A stretch of 64,000 nucleotides of DNA from Pseudoramibacter faecis (GTDB taxonomy: Bacteria; Bacillota; Clostridia; Eubacteriales; Eubacteriaceae). The notes beneath the pieces are model-generated. The model did no database searches, was not told where the DNA came from, and was given only the letters and a program-made list of their open reading frames with translations. The DNA is taken from NCBI RefSeq assembly GCF_036289405.1, contig NZ_JAYFFI010000011.1, positions 1 through 64,000 of the forward strand. Reading direction: 5' to 3'. Shown piece by piece: positions 7,730-16,244 of the stretch; positions within the stretch are counted from its first letter, which is position 1, and every line of letters starts with the position of its first letter. Both the position numbers and the translations under genes were made by a program.

Positions 7730-8497
7730 TTATAAGCCCAATTTGATATCGACGTGATATTGTGTTTTTAGATTCTCCGCCTCTGCGACGTAACGGCGAT
7801 TTTGTTTTTGCCCCAGAAGGAAACGATAGAGACTGTCGCGGGCGGCTTCAAAGGGAACGGTTTCGTTTGTTTTGCGATCGGTGCATTGAATGATGTGCCA
7901 GCCGAACTGCGTTTGGACGGGGGCACTGGTCATCTCTCCGGGGTTCAGCGAAAAGGCAGCCATTTCAAATTCGGCAACCATTTGTCCTTTGTGGAAGTAG
8001 CCGAGATCACCACCGCGGTCTTTATTGGCAGAGTCGGCAGAATAAGCTTTTGCCGCCTGTTCAAAGGTTTTTCCGCCAGTATTGATTTCTTCAATGATAT
8101 CGATGGCCTGTTGTTTGGCTGGAACTAAAATGTGATTGCAACGAACGGAATCCGGCGCGATAAATTTGTCCTGGTTTTCATCGTAATACTGACGAAGCTC
8201 GTCTTCTTCAACTTTTACAGAAGACATAAAATGCGAAATCATGTATGATTTTAAAAATTTTTCAGTCATTTCCGCAAATTCTTTTTGATATTCTTCCGTT
8301 TCTTCAATTTTTTCAGCTTTGCCTTTTAAATAAAAAAGTTCCTGCGCAATCATCTCGTTGAGCAATTGGCGACGGCCTTCGTGAGTACGAAATTGCATTT
8401 GCTGATCCTGCGGAGCTTGTTCAACGAGCAAATCCAGCTGGCTCTGCGTGATTTCTTTGCCTTCAACAGTGGCAAGGACTTGATCCTTTTCTGACAT
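7730..8497 (-). CDS. Cytosolic parvulin-type peptidyl-prolyl isomerase
   Basis: A 255-residue PpiC/SurA-type isomerase. I chose the ATG at 8497 (MSEKDQVLATVEG) because AGGAGG lies 7-8 nt before it; the frame is open to 8530. The N-terminal part (about 1-110) is a SurA/PrsA-like chaperone helix bundle and the parvulin domain (about 115-215) holds NHILV, GGDLGYF, FSLNPGEM and FGWHIIQ. There is no signal peptide or lipobox, unlike PrsA, so it acts inside the cell, probably on nascent or stressed proteins. It is a single-gene unit, convergent with the helicase gene. Confidence 0.85.
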   Translation of the reverse strand: MSEKDQVLATVEGKEITQSQLDLLVEQAPQDQQMQFRTHEGRRQLLNEMIAQELFYLKGKAEKIEETEEYQKEFAEMTEKFLKSYMISHFMSSVKVEEDELRQYYDENQDKFIAPDSVRCNHILVPAKQQAIDIIEEINTGGKTFEQAAKAYSADSANKDRGGDLGYFHKGQMVAEFEMAAFSLNPGEMTSAPVQTQFGWHIIQCTDRKTNETVPFEAARDSLYRFLLGQKQNRRYVAEAENLKTQYHVDIKLGL

Positions 8498-8532
8498 GTG
8501 ATCCTCCTGTGATCGGTGATTTAATGCCATTT

Positions 8533-8561
8533 AGTCTATCGTTTGCGTTTTTTTTTGTCAA
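8533..8561 (-). promoter_or_regulatory. Promoter of the parvulin gene
   Basis: On the minus strand TTGACA (8561-8556) and TAGACT (8538-8533) are separated by 17 bp. Confidence 0.75.
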
Positions 8562-8697
8562 GCCGCGTTTAATAAGCAAGGGTCAGGATAAAAGGGCGCG
8601 TTTTTATTAAGAAGTTAAGCATAAACGGCTTGTAAAAGCGCACTGAAGATGTTAAAGTGAATTATTCAGAAACGATACATTTGCGAAGGAGAATGCC

Positions 8698-8940
8698 ATG
8701 CAGGAAGACCAGCAGCCAAAGAAACATTATCAAATTCCATCAGGGATGAACTATGGAAAGACCGTTGTGATTTCAAGTGATCATAACGCTCGTTTCAATT
8801 GCAAAATTGTGATTGACGCGGTGCGTCAAGATCCATTTTTGGCCCAACTGGTTAATGTAAAAGTAGGAGACGTGGTTTTGCGAGGAAGCAGGCATTATCG
8901 CGTTGATCGAATTGATATGATCCGAAATCCTTCAAGTTAA
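8698..8940 (+). CDS. Small hypothetical protein
   Basis: An 80-residue protein that I do not recognise. GAAGGAG lies 7 nt before the ATG, which supports translation. The sequence is soluble and basic near the C terminus, with alternating hydrophobic residues (CKIVIDAV, LVNVKVGDVVLRG) that suggest a small beta barrel such as an SH3- or OB-like fold. It stands alone between the divergent parvulin gene and the pyrH promoter. Confidence 0.6.
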   Translation: MQEDQQPKKHYQIPSGMNYGKTVVISSDHNARFNCKIVIDAVRQDPFLAQLVNVKVGDVVLRGSRHYRVDRIDMIRNPSS

Positions 8941-8951
8941 CGAGTTTCTTC

Positions 8952-8979
8952 TTTACTTTTTTTGAATATCGTGTATAAT
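8952..8979 (+). promoter_or_regulatory. Probable pyrH-frr promoter
   Basis: TATAAT at 8974-8979 has a weak -35 TTTACT 16 bp upstream. The roughly 140-nt leader contains an inverted repeat CAGATAAA (9060-9067)/TTTATCTG (9088-9095) of unknown role. Confidence 0.5.
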
Positions 8980-9129
8980 AAAAATAATCATTGTGTGGTT
9001 TTGGCGCGCAATAAAACACGAAAATTTTCGGAAAGGGCACATTTTGTGTTCTTTTTTTTCAGATAAAGTCTTGTCCACTTTTCCGATTTTATCTGGAGAC
9101 AAACACCATTTTAAATTTGGGAGGTTCTT

Positions 9130-9843
9130 TTGGACGCAAAGTATAAAAGGGTTATGATCAAACTCTCTGGTGAAGCCTTGGCCGGTGAGCAGGGGTTTGG
9201 GATTGATCCGACAACCGTTCAGCAAATCAGTGAATCCGTAAAAGATGTCTATGTCCATGATGTGGAAATCTCTGTTGTTGTTGGCGGCGGCAATTTTTGG
9301 CGCGGTCGTCAGGGATTTGGTATGGATAAATCGACAGCCGATTATATGGGAATGTTATCAACCGTGCTAAATGCTTTGGCGTTGCAGGATGCATTAGAAC
9401 AAATGGACGTTCCGGTCCGCGTTCAGACAGCCATCGAGATGAAGGAAATTGCGGAACCCTATATCAAGCGTAAGGCCATGCGTCACCTTGAGAAGAAGCG
9501 CGTTGTTATTTTTGCAGCGGGGACTGGGAATCCATTTTTCACCACAGATACGACGGCGGCGCTTAGAGCAGCAGAAATTGATGCCGATATCATCTTGTTG
9601 GCGAAAAATGTAGATGCTGTTTATAATTCCGATCCGGAGATCAATCCAAATGCTCAGAAATTTGATCACCTGAGTTATCTGGATGTGATTAACAAAGGAC
9701 TTAAAGTAATGGATTCGACAGCTATCACGCTTTGCATGGATAATGATATTCCAATTTTGGTTTTCGGTTTGGATAATCCGGATAATATTTTGCGTGCAGT
9801 TAATGGCGAACGGATTGGCACATTAATTGAGGGGGGAAACTAA
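9130..9843 (+). CDS. pyrH: UMP kinase
   Basis: Bacterial-type UMP kinase of 237 residues, of the amino-acid kinase fold, phosphorylating UMP to UDP in pyrimidine nucleotide synthesis. Signature segments are MIKLSGEALAG near the N terminus, VVGGGNFWRG, ADYMGMLSTVLNALALQDALE and GTGNPFFTTDTTAALRA. Translation starts with TTG at 9130, set by GGGAGG 5-6 nt upstream. The stop codon is 1 nt before the frr start, the conserved pyrH-frr arrangement linking nucleotide supply to translation. The tsf/rpsB genes that often precede pyrH are not here. Confidence 0.95.
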   Translation: MDAKYKRVMIKLSGEALAGEQGFGIDPTTVQQISESVKDVYVHDVEISVVVGGGNFWRGRQGFGMDKSTADYMGMLSTVLNALALQDALEQMDVPVRVQTAIEMKEIAEPYIKRKAMRHLEKKRVVIFAAGTGNPFFTTDTTAALRAAEIDADIILLAKNVDAVYNSDPEINPNAQKFDHLSYLDVINKGLKVMDSTAITLCMDNDIPILVFGLDNPDNILRAVNGERIGTLIEGGN

Positions 9844-9844
9844 G

Positions 9845-10402
9845 ATGGTTAATGAAATGATGCAGCATGCCGAAGAAAAAATGAATAAGGCATTAGAAAA
9901 TTTGAGTGGCAGTTTGAACACTTTGCGTGCGGGACGAGCCAATGCGCATATTCTCGACAAAGTGACCGTCGACTATTATGGGGCACCAACAGCGATTAAT
10001 CAGCTGGCCACGGTTGCAGCACCGGAAGCACGACTGATCACGGTTCAGCCTTATGACACGACAGCGCTGCCGGCGATTGAAAAGGCCATTCTTACAGCAG
10101 ATCTGGGATTTAATCCATCCAACGATGGCAAGATTATTCGTTTAGCGGTGCCGCAATTGACTGAAGAACGCCGAAAAGAATTGGTCAAACTCACCAAAAA
10201 ATATGGAGAAGAATGCAAGATCGCCATGCGCAACATCCGTCGCAAGTCAGATCAAAAACTCAAAACGGCGCAAAAAGACGGTGATATCAGCGAAGACGAA
10301 ATGCACGATGGTCAAAAATCTGTTCAGAAATTAACCGACAAAAAAATCAAAGAGATTGATGCGGTTCTGAAAGCCAAAGAAGAAGAAATCCTGGCGGTAT
10401 AA
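9845..10402 (+). CDS. frr: Ribosome recycling factor
   Basis: RRF of 185 residues, which with EF-G splits the post-termination ribosome. Typical segments are SLNTLRAGRANA near the N terminus, VDYYGAPTAINQLA in the small domain and RRKELVKLTKKYGEECKIAMRNIRR in the helical bundle. The ATG at 9845 is preferred over the upstream frame start at 9827 because GAGGGGGG lies 9-10 nt upstream. It is transcribed with pyrH. The uppS-cdsA-dxr genes that often follow in Firmicutes are missing; the rimP operon follows directly. Confidence 0.95.
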   Translation: MVNEMMQHAEEKMNKALENLSGSLNTLRAGRANAHILDKVTVDYYGAPTAINQLATVAAPEARLITVQPYDTTALPAIEKAILTADLGFNPSNDGKIIRLAVPQLTEERRKELVKLTKKYGEECKIAMRNIRRKSDQKLKTAQKDGDISEDEMHDGQKSVQKLTDKKIKEIDAVLKAKEEEILAV

Positions 10403-10428
10403 CGGATAAAACCAAATAGATCTGGTTC

Positions 10429-10450
10429 AAGAGTGGGGTGACCCGCTCTT
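10429..10450 (+). promoter_or_regulatory. Hairpin in the rimP leader
   Basis: AAGAGTGGG (10429-10437) pairs with CCCGCTCTT (10442-10450) around a 4-nt loop. A similar GC-rich hairpin precedes rimP in many Firmicutes. The following sequence is only weakly T-rich (ATGTTTTTATG), so it may be an attenuator or a processing site rather than a full terminator. Confidence 0.5.
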
Positions 10451-10491
10451 ATGTTTTTATGAGAATGATGCAATATTCTCAGAGGAGAAAA

Positions 10492-10947
10492 ATGGCAAGG
10501 AAAGACGCGATTTATGAGTTGCTCAAGCCACAAGTGACGGCTTTGGGCTATGAACTTTACGAAGTGGATTTTGAAAAGGCCGGAAAAAAACGCATTTTAA
10601 CGGTCTACATTGATCGGGAAGGAGGGGTCAGCTTGGAAGACTGTGAAAAAGTCAGCCGAGAAATCGGTGCATTTTTGGACGCAGCGGATCCGATCGCTGA
10701 AACATATACCCTTCAGGTGTCTTCGCCGGGATTAGAACGTAAACTGACGAGATTGAAACATTATCGGGCAGTTATCGGTGAAATGATTGATTTAAAATTT
10801 TTTGAGGCCATTGATGGGAAAAAACAATTATGCGCTGTTTTGCGCTTCGTTGATGATGAAAAAATTGTGGTTCAAGAGGGTGACGCTGAGCCGTTAACGA
10901 TCCCGTTTAAATCAATTGCAAAAGCATCTCTTCATTTTGAATTTTAG
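10492..10947 (+). CDS. rimP: Ribosome maturation factor RimP
   Basis: A 151-residue RimP protein, needed for 30S subunit assembly. Recognisable segments are LGYELYEVDFEKAGKKRIL, YIDREGGVSLEDCEKVSREI and LQVSSPGLERKLTRLKHY. The ATG at 10492 follows AGAGGAG; the frame is open from 10438, but the upstream part crosses the leader hairpin. First gene of the conserved rimP-nusA-rnpM-infB-rbfA operon, 9 nt before nusA. Confidence 0.95.
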   Translation: MARKDAIYELLKPQVTALGYELYEVDFEKAGKKRILTVYIDREGGVSLEDCEKVSREIGAFLDAADPIAETYTLQVSSPGLERKLTRLKHYRAVIGEMIDLKFFEAIDGKKQLCAVLRFVDDEKIVVQEGDAEPLTIPFKSIAKASLHFEF

Positions 10948-10956
10948 GAGTAGAAA

Positions 10957-12192
10957 ATGAATGCAGAATTTTTAGCGGCCCTGGACGTTTTGGAAAAAGA
11001 AAAGGGCATTAATAAAGAAGAATTGATAGAGGCAATCGAAAGCTCGATTGAACAGGCTTATCGCAAGAATTATGGGTCTGAACAAAATGTTGAGGTGAGG
11101 TTCGACCGATCTTCTGGTGAGATTCAGGTTTACACTACTTGGCTGGTTGTCGATGAGGTGATGGATCCCGATAAAGAAAAGACATTGACAGAGGCCTTGA
11201 CGATCGATGAAACGGCGGAAATCGGTCAAATGATTGAGAAAAAAATTGCACCGAGGCATTTTGGCCGCATTGCAGCCCAAAATGCCAAACAAATGATTTA
11301 TCAAAAGATCAAGGAGCAGGAACGTAAAAATATTTACGATACATTTATTGAACGCCAAGATGAAGTTGTAACAGGAAAAATTGATCATGTGGATCGCCGG
11401 ATGGTCTATGTGGATATCGGCGATGCGACGGGGTTTATGCCGCTTTCCGAGCAGATTCCGACCGAGCATTATAAAGCAGGACAGCGCATTCGTGTTTACA
11501 TTACTTCGGTCAAGGAAACGAGCAAAGGACCGGAAATTATGGTGTCCAGAACACATTCCGGATTGCTTAAACGGCTTCTCGAAGAGGAGGTGCCGGAAAT
11601 TTACGATGGCGTGGTCGATGTTGAAAGCATTGCTCGAGAAGCGGGTTCACGTTCAAAAATTGCGGTTAAATCGAATGACAGCACGGTTGATCCGGTTGGA
11701 TCCTGCGTGGGATACCGTGGCACGCGCATCCAAAATATCATTGATGAATTGGGCGGTGAAAAAATTGACGTCATTCGCTATAACGAAGATATTCATGAAT
11801 TTATTGCCAATGCTTTGAGTCCGGCCAACGTTATTGAGGTTTTGGCTAATCCTCGCGATAAACAGGCGTATGCTGTGGTTGACGATTTTCAATTTTCGTT
11901 GGCGATTGGTAAAGAAGGACAGAATGTTCGCTTGGCGGTTCGATTGACCGGCTGGAAGATTGATATTAAAAGTGCCAGTGATTTTCAGGTGATGCTGGAT
12001 GAAAATCCGAATTTGAGAGAAGAATTTTCCCAGGAAAAAGAAACCGAGAAATTGGTGGATGATATCCTGCAAGAAATGGATGAAGTGCTCAGTGATGATG
12101 CCGGCGCTGGATTGCTGGATGCCGATTCGGATACAGAGACCGATGTTTTGGCAGATGATCCTATTGAAGCAGAGACGCTTCTGAACGATTGA
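10957..12192 (+). CDS. nusA: Transcription elongation/termination factor NusA
   Basis: NusA of 411 residues, binding RNA polymerase and nascent RNA to modulate pausing, termination and antitermination. The N-terminal RNAP-binding domain spans about 1-125, the S1 domain follows (GKIDHVDRRMVYVDIGDATG) and two KH domains come after it (DPVGSCVGYRGTRIQNI and LAIGKEGQNVRLAVRLTGWK). The acidic tail replaces the AR repeats seen in proteobacteria, as is normal for Firmicutes. The stop is 1 nt before rnpM. Confidence 0.96.
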   Translation: MNAEFLAALDVLEKEKGINKEELIEAIESSIEQAYRKNYGSEQNVEVRFDRSSGEIQVYTTWLVVDEVMDPDKEKTLTEALTIDETAEIGQMIEKKIAPRHFGRIAAQNAKQMIYQKIKEQERKNIYDTFIERQDEVVTGKIDHVDRRMVYVDIGDATGFMPLSEQIPTEHYKAGQRIRVYITSVKETSKGPEIMVSRTHSGLLKRLLEEEVPEIYDGVVDVESIAREAGSRSKIAVKSNDSTVDPVGSCVGYRGTRIQNIIDELGGEKIDVIRYNEDIHEFIANALSPANVIEVLANPRDKQAYAVVDDFQFSLAIGKEGQNVRLAVRLTGWKIDIKSASDFQVMLDENPNLREEFSQEKETEKLVDDILQEMDEVLSDDAGAGLLDADSDTETDVLADDPIEAETLLND

Positions 12193-12193
12193 A

Positions 12194-12466
12194 ATGATGA
12201 AAAAAATACCGATGCGAACATGCATTGCATGTAAAGAAAAACAACCCAAGAAAGATTTGATTCGAATCGTATATAGCGAAACTGAAGGGTTGACATATGA
12301 TCTGACAGGGAAGAAGAACGGTCGGGGAGCCTATATCTGTCGGAGCTTGCAATGTGTTGATAAATTAAAAAAAGAAACCCTTCAATCGGCTTTAAAACAG
12401 CCGATCGGTAGCGAAGCGTTTGACCAACTGATGGCTGCATTGCATAAGGAAATACAGCCCATGTAA
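12194..12466 (+). CDS. rnpM: RNase P modulator RnpM (YlxR, DUF448)
   Basis: A 90-residue YlxR-family RNA-binding protein with the hallmark PMRTCIACKEKQPKKDLIRIV and GRGAYICRS segments. In Bacillus subtilis YlxR was identified as a modulator of RNase P (RnpM). It starts 1 nt after nusA. In most Firmicutes the L7Ae-like ylxQ gene follows; here only 20 nt separate it from infB, so ylxQ is absent from the operon. Confidence 0.9.
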   Translation: MMKKIPMRTCIACKEKQPKKDLIRIVYSETEGLTYDLTGKKNGRGAYICRSLQCVDKLKKETLQSALKQPIGSEAFDQLMAALHKEIQPM

Positions 12467-12486
12467 ATATAAAAGGAGGAAATTAT

Positions 12487-14865
12487 ATGGCAAAATTGAG
12501 AGTATATCAATTAGCAAGTCAGTATGATATTCCAAGCAGAGAATTTGTCCAGATCTTAAACCGATTTGAAATCCCAGTTAAAAATCATATGAGCGCACTG
12601 ACAGATCAACAAGTTAAAAATTTTAAAAATCAATTTAATCCCGAGAAGGACCGGCGCACTGAAGAACAGACGCCGGCTAAAAAGAAAAAAGCGCCTTCTA
12701 AGACCCCCCCCGCTGCAAAAGAAGAAACCAAGACAGCATCACAAAAAACAAAACAAGTTCCGAAACAAAAGACAAAGCAATCGCATGTAGATCATTCTGA
12801 AAAAGCTCAGGGCACGGATAAAAAGCGTGCTGAAAAGAAAAAAACAGCTGATGTAAAGCAGAAATCGATTAATCCAAAACAATCAGGGGCTCAAGAGCAT
12901 GCGTCGGGATCAAAAAAGAAAAATAGTGCGGAGGCGTCGCCAAAACAAAATAACGAAAATAAAAAAAGCCGCAAAAAGAAAAATAAAAAGGATCGCGTCA
13001 ACCGCCGCAATGAGCCAGTTCTTAAGGTGAAAGACCACAGCAAAAAGGGAAAAACCTCTCACGCGGTCTACAAAAAGAAAAAAGACGAAAAGAAAACAGA
13101 ACAGGCAAAAAATAAAGTCTATGCTATTCCGGAAAATATTACGGTTAGTGAACTGGCTGAAACACTAGATGTCGCAGCGACCGAAATTATTAAAATTTTG
13201 ATGCTCGCCGGAACCATGGCCACGATCAATCAAAGGATCGATTTTGATACAGCTCAATTGGTTTGTGATGAACTGGGGTATGAAGTTGAAGTTGTTAAAG
13301 TCGAAGATGTCTTTGAAAAAATGCTCGAGGAATATGACGAAGAGGAAACGGGTAATGAAGAAATCCGCCCGCCAGTTGTCACGGTTATGGGGCACGTTGA
13401 TCACGGCAAAACGTCGCTGCTTGACCGTATTCGGAAATCACATGTAACAGCGGGTGAAGCTGGCGGCATTACCCAGCACATTGGGGCGTACACGGTTAAG
13501 ATTCAAGGGAAGTCGATCACTTTTATTGACACCCCGGGCCACGCCGCGTTTACGGCCATGCGCTCACGCGGCGCGCAAATGACAGATATTGCTGTTTTGG
13601 TTGTGGCTGCGGATGATGGCGTGATGCCGCAGACGATAGAAGCCATCAATCATGCCAAGGCGGCAAAAGTGCCGATCATTGTTGCAATTAATAAAATCGA
13701 CAAAGAAGGCGCCAATTCCGAACGCGTCAAGCAGGAATTGGTCGATCAAGGTGTGATTATTGAAGAATGGGGCGGCGATGTGATTGCGGTTCCGGTTTCG
13801 GCCAAAAAAGGCGAGAATATCGACGAATTGTTAGAGAACATTTTGTTAGTTGCCGAAATGGAAGAATTGAAAGCAGATCCCGATCGGCCGGCACGCGGTT
13901 GTGTGATTGAAGCGCGGGTAAAAAAAGGCAAAGGCTCAACCGCTTCTATTTTGGTTCAGCAGGGGACGCTTCATCTCGGTGATGCGATTCTCTCCGGGAC
14001 GACCTATGGCCGCGTGCGAACCATGGTTGATGATAAAGGGCGCCGAATCAAGAAGGCGGGTCCGTCGCGACCCGTTGAAATTTCAGGCCTTTCCGGAACG
14101 CCGGAGGCCGGCGATGACTTTATCGTTATGCCGTCGGACAAAGAAGCGAGACAAATGGCGGAACAACGCCTCGAACAGGAAAAGAACAACCGTCAGGCAA
14201 AAGCTAAAGTTTCGTTGGATGATCTGTTCTCTCGAATTCAGGAAGGCGATGTTAAAGATATCAATCTGATTGTAAAAGCGGATGTCCAGGGATCAGTTGA
14301 AGCATTGTCGCAATCGCTTCAAAAATTAAGCAATGACGAAGTTAAAGTCAATGTCATTCATGGTGCTGTTGGCGCGGTCAATGAATCAGACGTATTGCTG
14401 GCGACCACTTCCGACGCGATTATTATTGGATTTAATGTGCGCCCGGATAAAAACGCATTGGCGGCCGCCGAAAATGAAAAAATCGATATTCATCTCTATC
14501 GTGTTATTTACGATGCGATTGACGATGTGAAAAAAGCCATGGAAGGGCTGCTCGATCCGGAGTTTCTGGAAAAGGTAACCGGAGATGCGGAAGTGCGCTC
14601 TACCTTCAGAATTCCGGGAGGCATCATTATTGCCGGTGCCTATGTCACGGACGGGAAGATCAGCCGCTCTGATGAAGTGCGTGTCGCACGAGACGGCATT
14701 GTTGTTTTTGAAGGAAAGATCGCTTCGCTGCGTCGATTTAAAGACGATGTGAAAGAAGTCAACCAAGGTTACGAATGCGGTATCGGGATTGAAAACTACA
14801 ACGATATTAAAGAAGGCGATGTGATCGAAACTTTTGTCAATGAAGCTGTTAAGCGCGAACTTTAG
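12487..14865 (+). CDS. infB: Translation initiation factor IF-2
   Basis: IF-2 of 792 residues, the GTPase that delivers initiator tRNA to the 30S subunit. It has a short N-terminal IF2N module, a long lysine-rich, low-complexity linker (about 50-210), a second IF2N (ENITVSELAETLDVAATEI), then the G domain with GHVDHGKTS (G1), DTPGH (G3) and NKID (G4), followed by domains II-IV. AAAGGAGG lies 9 nt before the ATG. The AAA/AAG-rich linker is a family feature and varies between species. Confidence 0.97.
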   Translation: MAKLRVYQLASQYDIPSREFVQILNRFEIPVKNHMSALTDQQVKNFKNQFNPEKDRRTEEQTPAKKKKAPSKTPPAAKEETKTASQKTKQVPKQKTKQSHVDHSEKAQGTDKKRAEKKKTADVKQKSINPKQSGAQEHASGSKKKNSAEASPKQNNENKKSRKKKNKKDRVNRRNEPVLKVKDHSKKGKTSHAVYKKKKDEKKTEQAKNKVYAIPENITVSELAETLDVAATEIIKILMLAGTMATINQRIDFDTAQLVCDELGYEVEVVKVEDVFEKMLEEYDEEETGNEEIRPPVVTVMGHVDHGKTSLLDRIRKSHVTAGEAGGITQHIGAYTVKIQGKSITFIDTPGHAAFTAMRSRGAQMTDIAVLVVAADDGVMPQTIEAINHAKAAKVPIIVAINKIDKEGANSERVKQELVDQGVIIEEWGGDVIAVPVSAKKGENIDELLENILLVAEMEELKADPDRPARGCVIEARVKKGKGSTASILVQQGTLHLGDAILSGTTYGRVRTMVDDKGRRIKKAGPSRPVEISGLSGTPEAGDDFIVMPSDKEARQMAEQRLEQEKNNRQAKAKVSLDDLFSRIQEGDVKDINLIVKADVQGSVEALSQSLQKLSNDEVKVNVIHGAVGAVNESDVLLATTSDAIIIGFNVRPDKNALAAAENEKIDIHLYRVIYDAIDDVKKAMEGLLDPEFLEKVTGDAEVRSTFRIPGGIIIAGAYVTDGKISRSDEVRVARDGIVVFEGKIASLRRFKDDVKEVNQGYECGIGIENYNDIKEGDVIETFVNEAVKREL

Positions 14866-14916
14866 AGTTTTACCCTCATGGGGACTGAAAACTAAAAATA
14901 GAAAGGGCTAATCAAG

Positions 14917-15282
14917 ATGGCTTCTCATAGAAAAGAAAGAATTGACGCTCAGATTCAAAGAGAACTGAGTTTAATCATTCGACAGAAAACGAAAGACAAA
15001 CGCCTGCATAACAATACTTTAAGTATTACTGACGTCAAGGCAACACCTGATTTAAAAGTGGCCACAGTGTACATCAGTGTGTTTGGATCGGAAGAGGATG
15101 CGCAAGGTGTTATGGAGGCTTTAGAAAAGGCGAAGGGATTCTTGCGCAGCAGCCTCGGAAAAATCATGAAAACACACATGATTCCGGAACTGCACTTTAA
15201 ACGGGATGAATCGGTTGCTTACGGCATGCATATTGATGCCATTTTAAACGAACTGCATCAGCAGGAAAGTGAAAAGGCATGA
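14917..15282 (+). CDS. rbfA: Ribosome-binding factor A
   Basis: RbfA of 121 residues, a KH-like 30S maturation and cold-adaptation factor. Typical sequence includes RIDAQIQRELSLIIRQKTKD, LSITDVKATPDLKVATVYIS and LHFKRDESVAYGMHID. It follows infB by about 50 nt and its end overlaps nrnA by 4 nt (ATGA). Confidence 0.94.
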   Translation: MASHRKERIDAQIQRELSLIIRQKTKDKRLHNNTLSITDVKATPDLKVATVYISVFGSEEDAQGVMEALEKAKGFLRSSLGKIMKTHMIPELHFKRDESVAYGMHIDAILNELHQQESEKA

Positions 15283-16244
15283 TCAGACCTATCTCACAGG
15301 AAATTGCAGATTATCTGAAAACTCATGATCGTTTTTTGATCATGGCCCATCAAAAACCGGATGGCGACGCTATTGGTTCCGCCATTGCTTTGGGGCTGGG
15401 GCTGAAGAAATGTCATAAAAAAGTCGATTATTATGTGCAGACGCCAGTGGAGCAAAAGCTTGTCGGGTTGCCAGAAATCAACCGCTTTAATCGCAACATG
15501 GCTGATCGCTATGACGCACTGGTTTTTGTGGATTGTTCGACTTTGTCCTTTGCTTTTAAACCAGAGGAATTGCCCCTTCATGACTGCAGTATCGTCATCG
15601 ACCATCATCAGAGCAATGAGGGTTATGGCGTTCTCAATCATGTGGAAACCACTTCGGCGACAGCTGAATTGATCTTCCGGCTGCTGATGCAGATGGATAT
15701 TGAGCCAGACGCGGAAATTGCAGACGCTATTTTCGCCGGTATCTCGACGGATACAGGCTCGTTTCAATTTTCAAATGTGACCGCTGAGACCCATGAAATT
15801 GTAGCGCAGCTTTACGCTTATCAGAATGACTTCGCCGTTCTATCGAAACGGTTGCATTGTGAAAAATCCTACGATCAAATGAAAATGTACGGGGCGGCGG
15901 CTTCGGTGCTGAAAGTCTTGGACAATGGCCGGATTGGATGGGTATTGCTCGATTATGCAACGATTCAAAAATATGGCGGTGATATTAATATCACAGATGA
16001 TATTGCCAATATCGGCATGAATATCTTAGGGATCATGGTGGCAGCAACCATTAAAGAGGTCACGCCGGGGCAATACCGCGTTTCGCTCAGATCGCGTTCG
16101 CCGTTTGATATTGATGTTTCGGTTATCGCCAAGCGTTATGGCGGCGGCGGTCATAAACGAGCGGCCGGATTGACATTTGCCGGTAATTTGATGGAAATCC
16201 AAAACGCATTGATTGATTTGGTCGCCGGTAGCATTGACAGATGA
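15279..16244 (+). CDS. nrnA: DHH-family oligoribonuclease / pAp phosphatase NrnA
   Basis: A 321-residue DHH-DHHA1 phosphoesterase. The DHH motif is VIDHHQSN, with further metal ligands in HQKPDGDAIGS and FVDCSTLS; the C-terminal DHHA1 domain has the GGGGHKRAAG loop. NrnA degrades 2-5-nt RNAs and dephosphorylates 3'-phosphoadenosine 5'-phosphate. Position between rbfA and truB, with ATGA overlaps on both sides, is the usual Firmicutes order. Confidence 0.93.
   Translation: MIRPISQEIADYLKTHDRFLIMAHQKPDGDAIGSAIALGLGLKKCHKKVDYYVQTPVEQKLVGLPEINRFNRNMADRYDALVFVDCSTLSFAFKPEELPLHDCSIVIDHHQSNEGYGVLNHVETTSATAELIFRLLMQMDIEPDAEIADAIFAGISTDTGSFQFSNVTAETHEIVAQLYAYQNDFAVLSKRLHCEKSYDQMKMYGAAASVLKVLDNGRIGWVLLDYATIQKYGGDINITDDIANIGMNILGIMVAATIKEVTPGQYRVSLRSRSPFDIDVSVIAKRYGGGGHKRAAGLTFAGNLMEIQNALIDLVAGSIDR

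Noticed and set aside
10972..11556. Long minus-strand open frame (194 codons) inside nusA
   Set aside because: It lies fully antisense to a clear nusA, has no ribosome binding site and is a shadow of the codon pattern.
11653..12249. Second long minus-strand open frame (198 codons) at the nusA/rnpM junction
   Set aside because: Antisense shadow of nusA with no recognisable domain.
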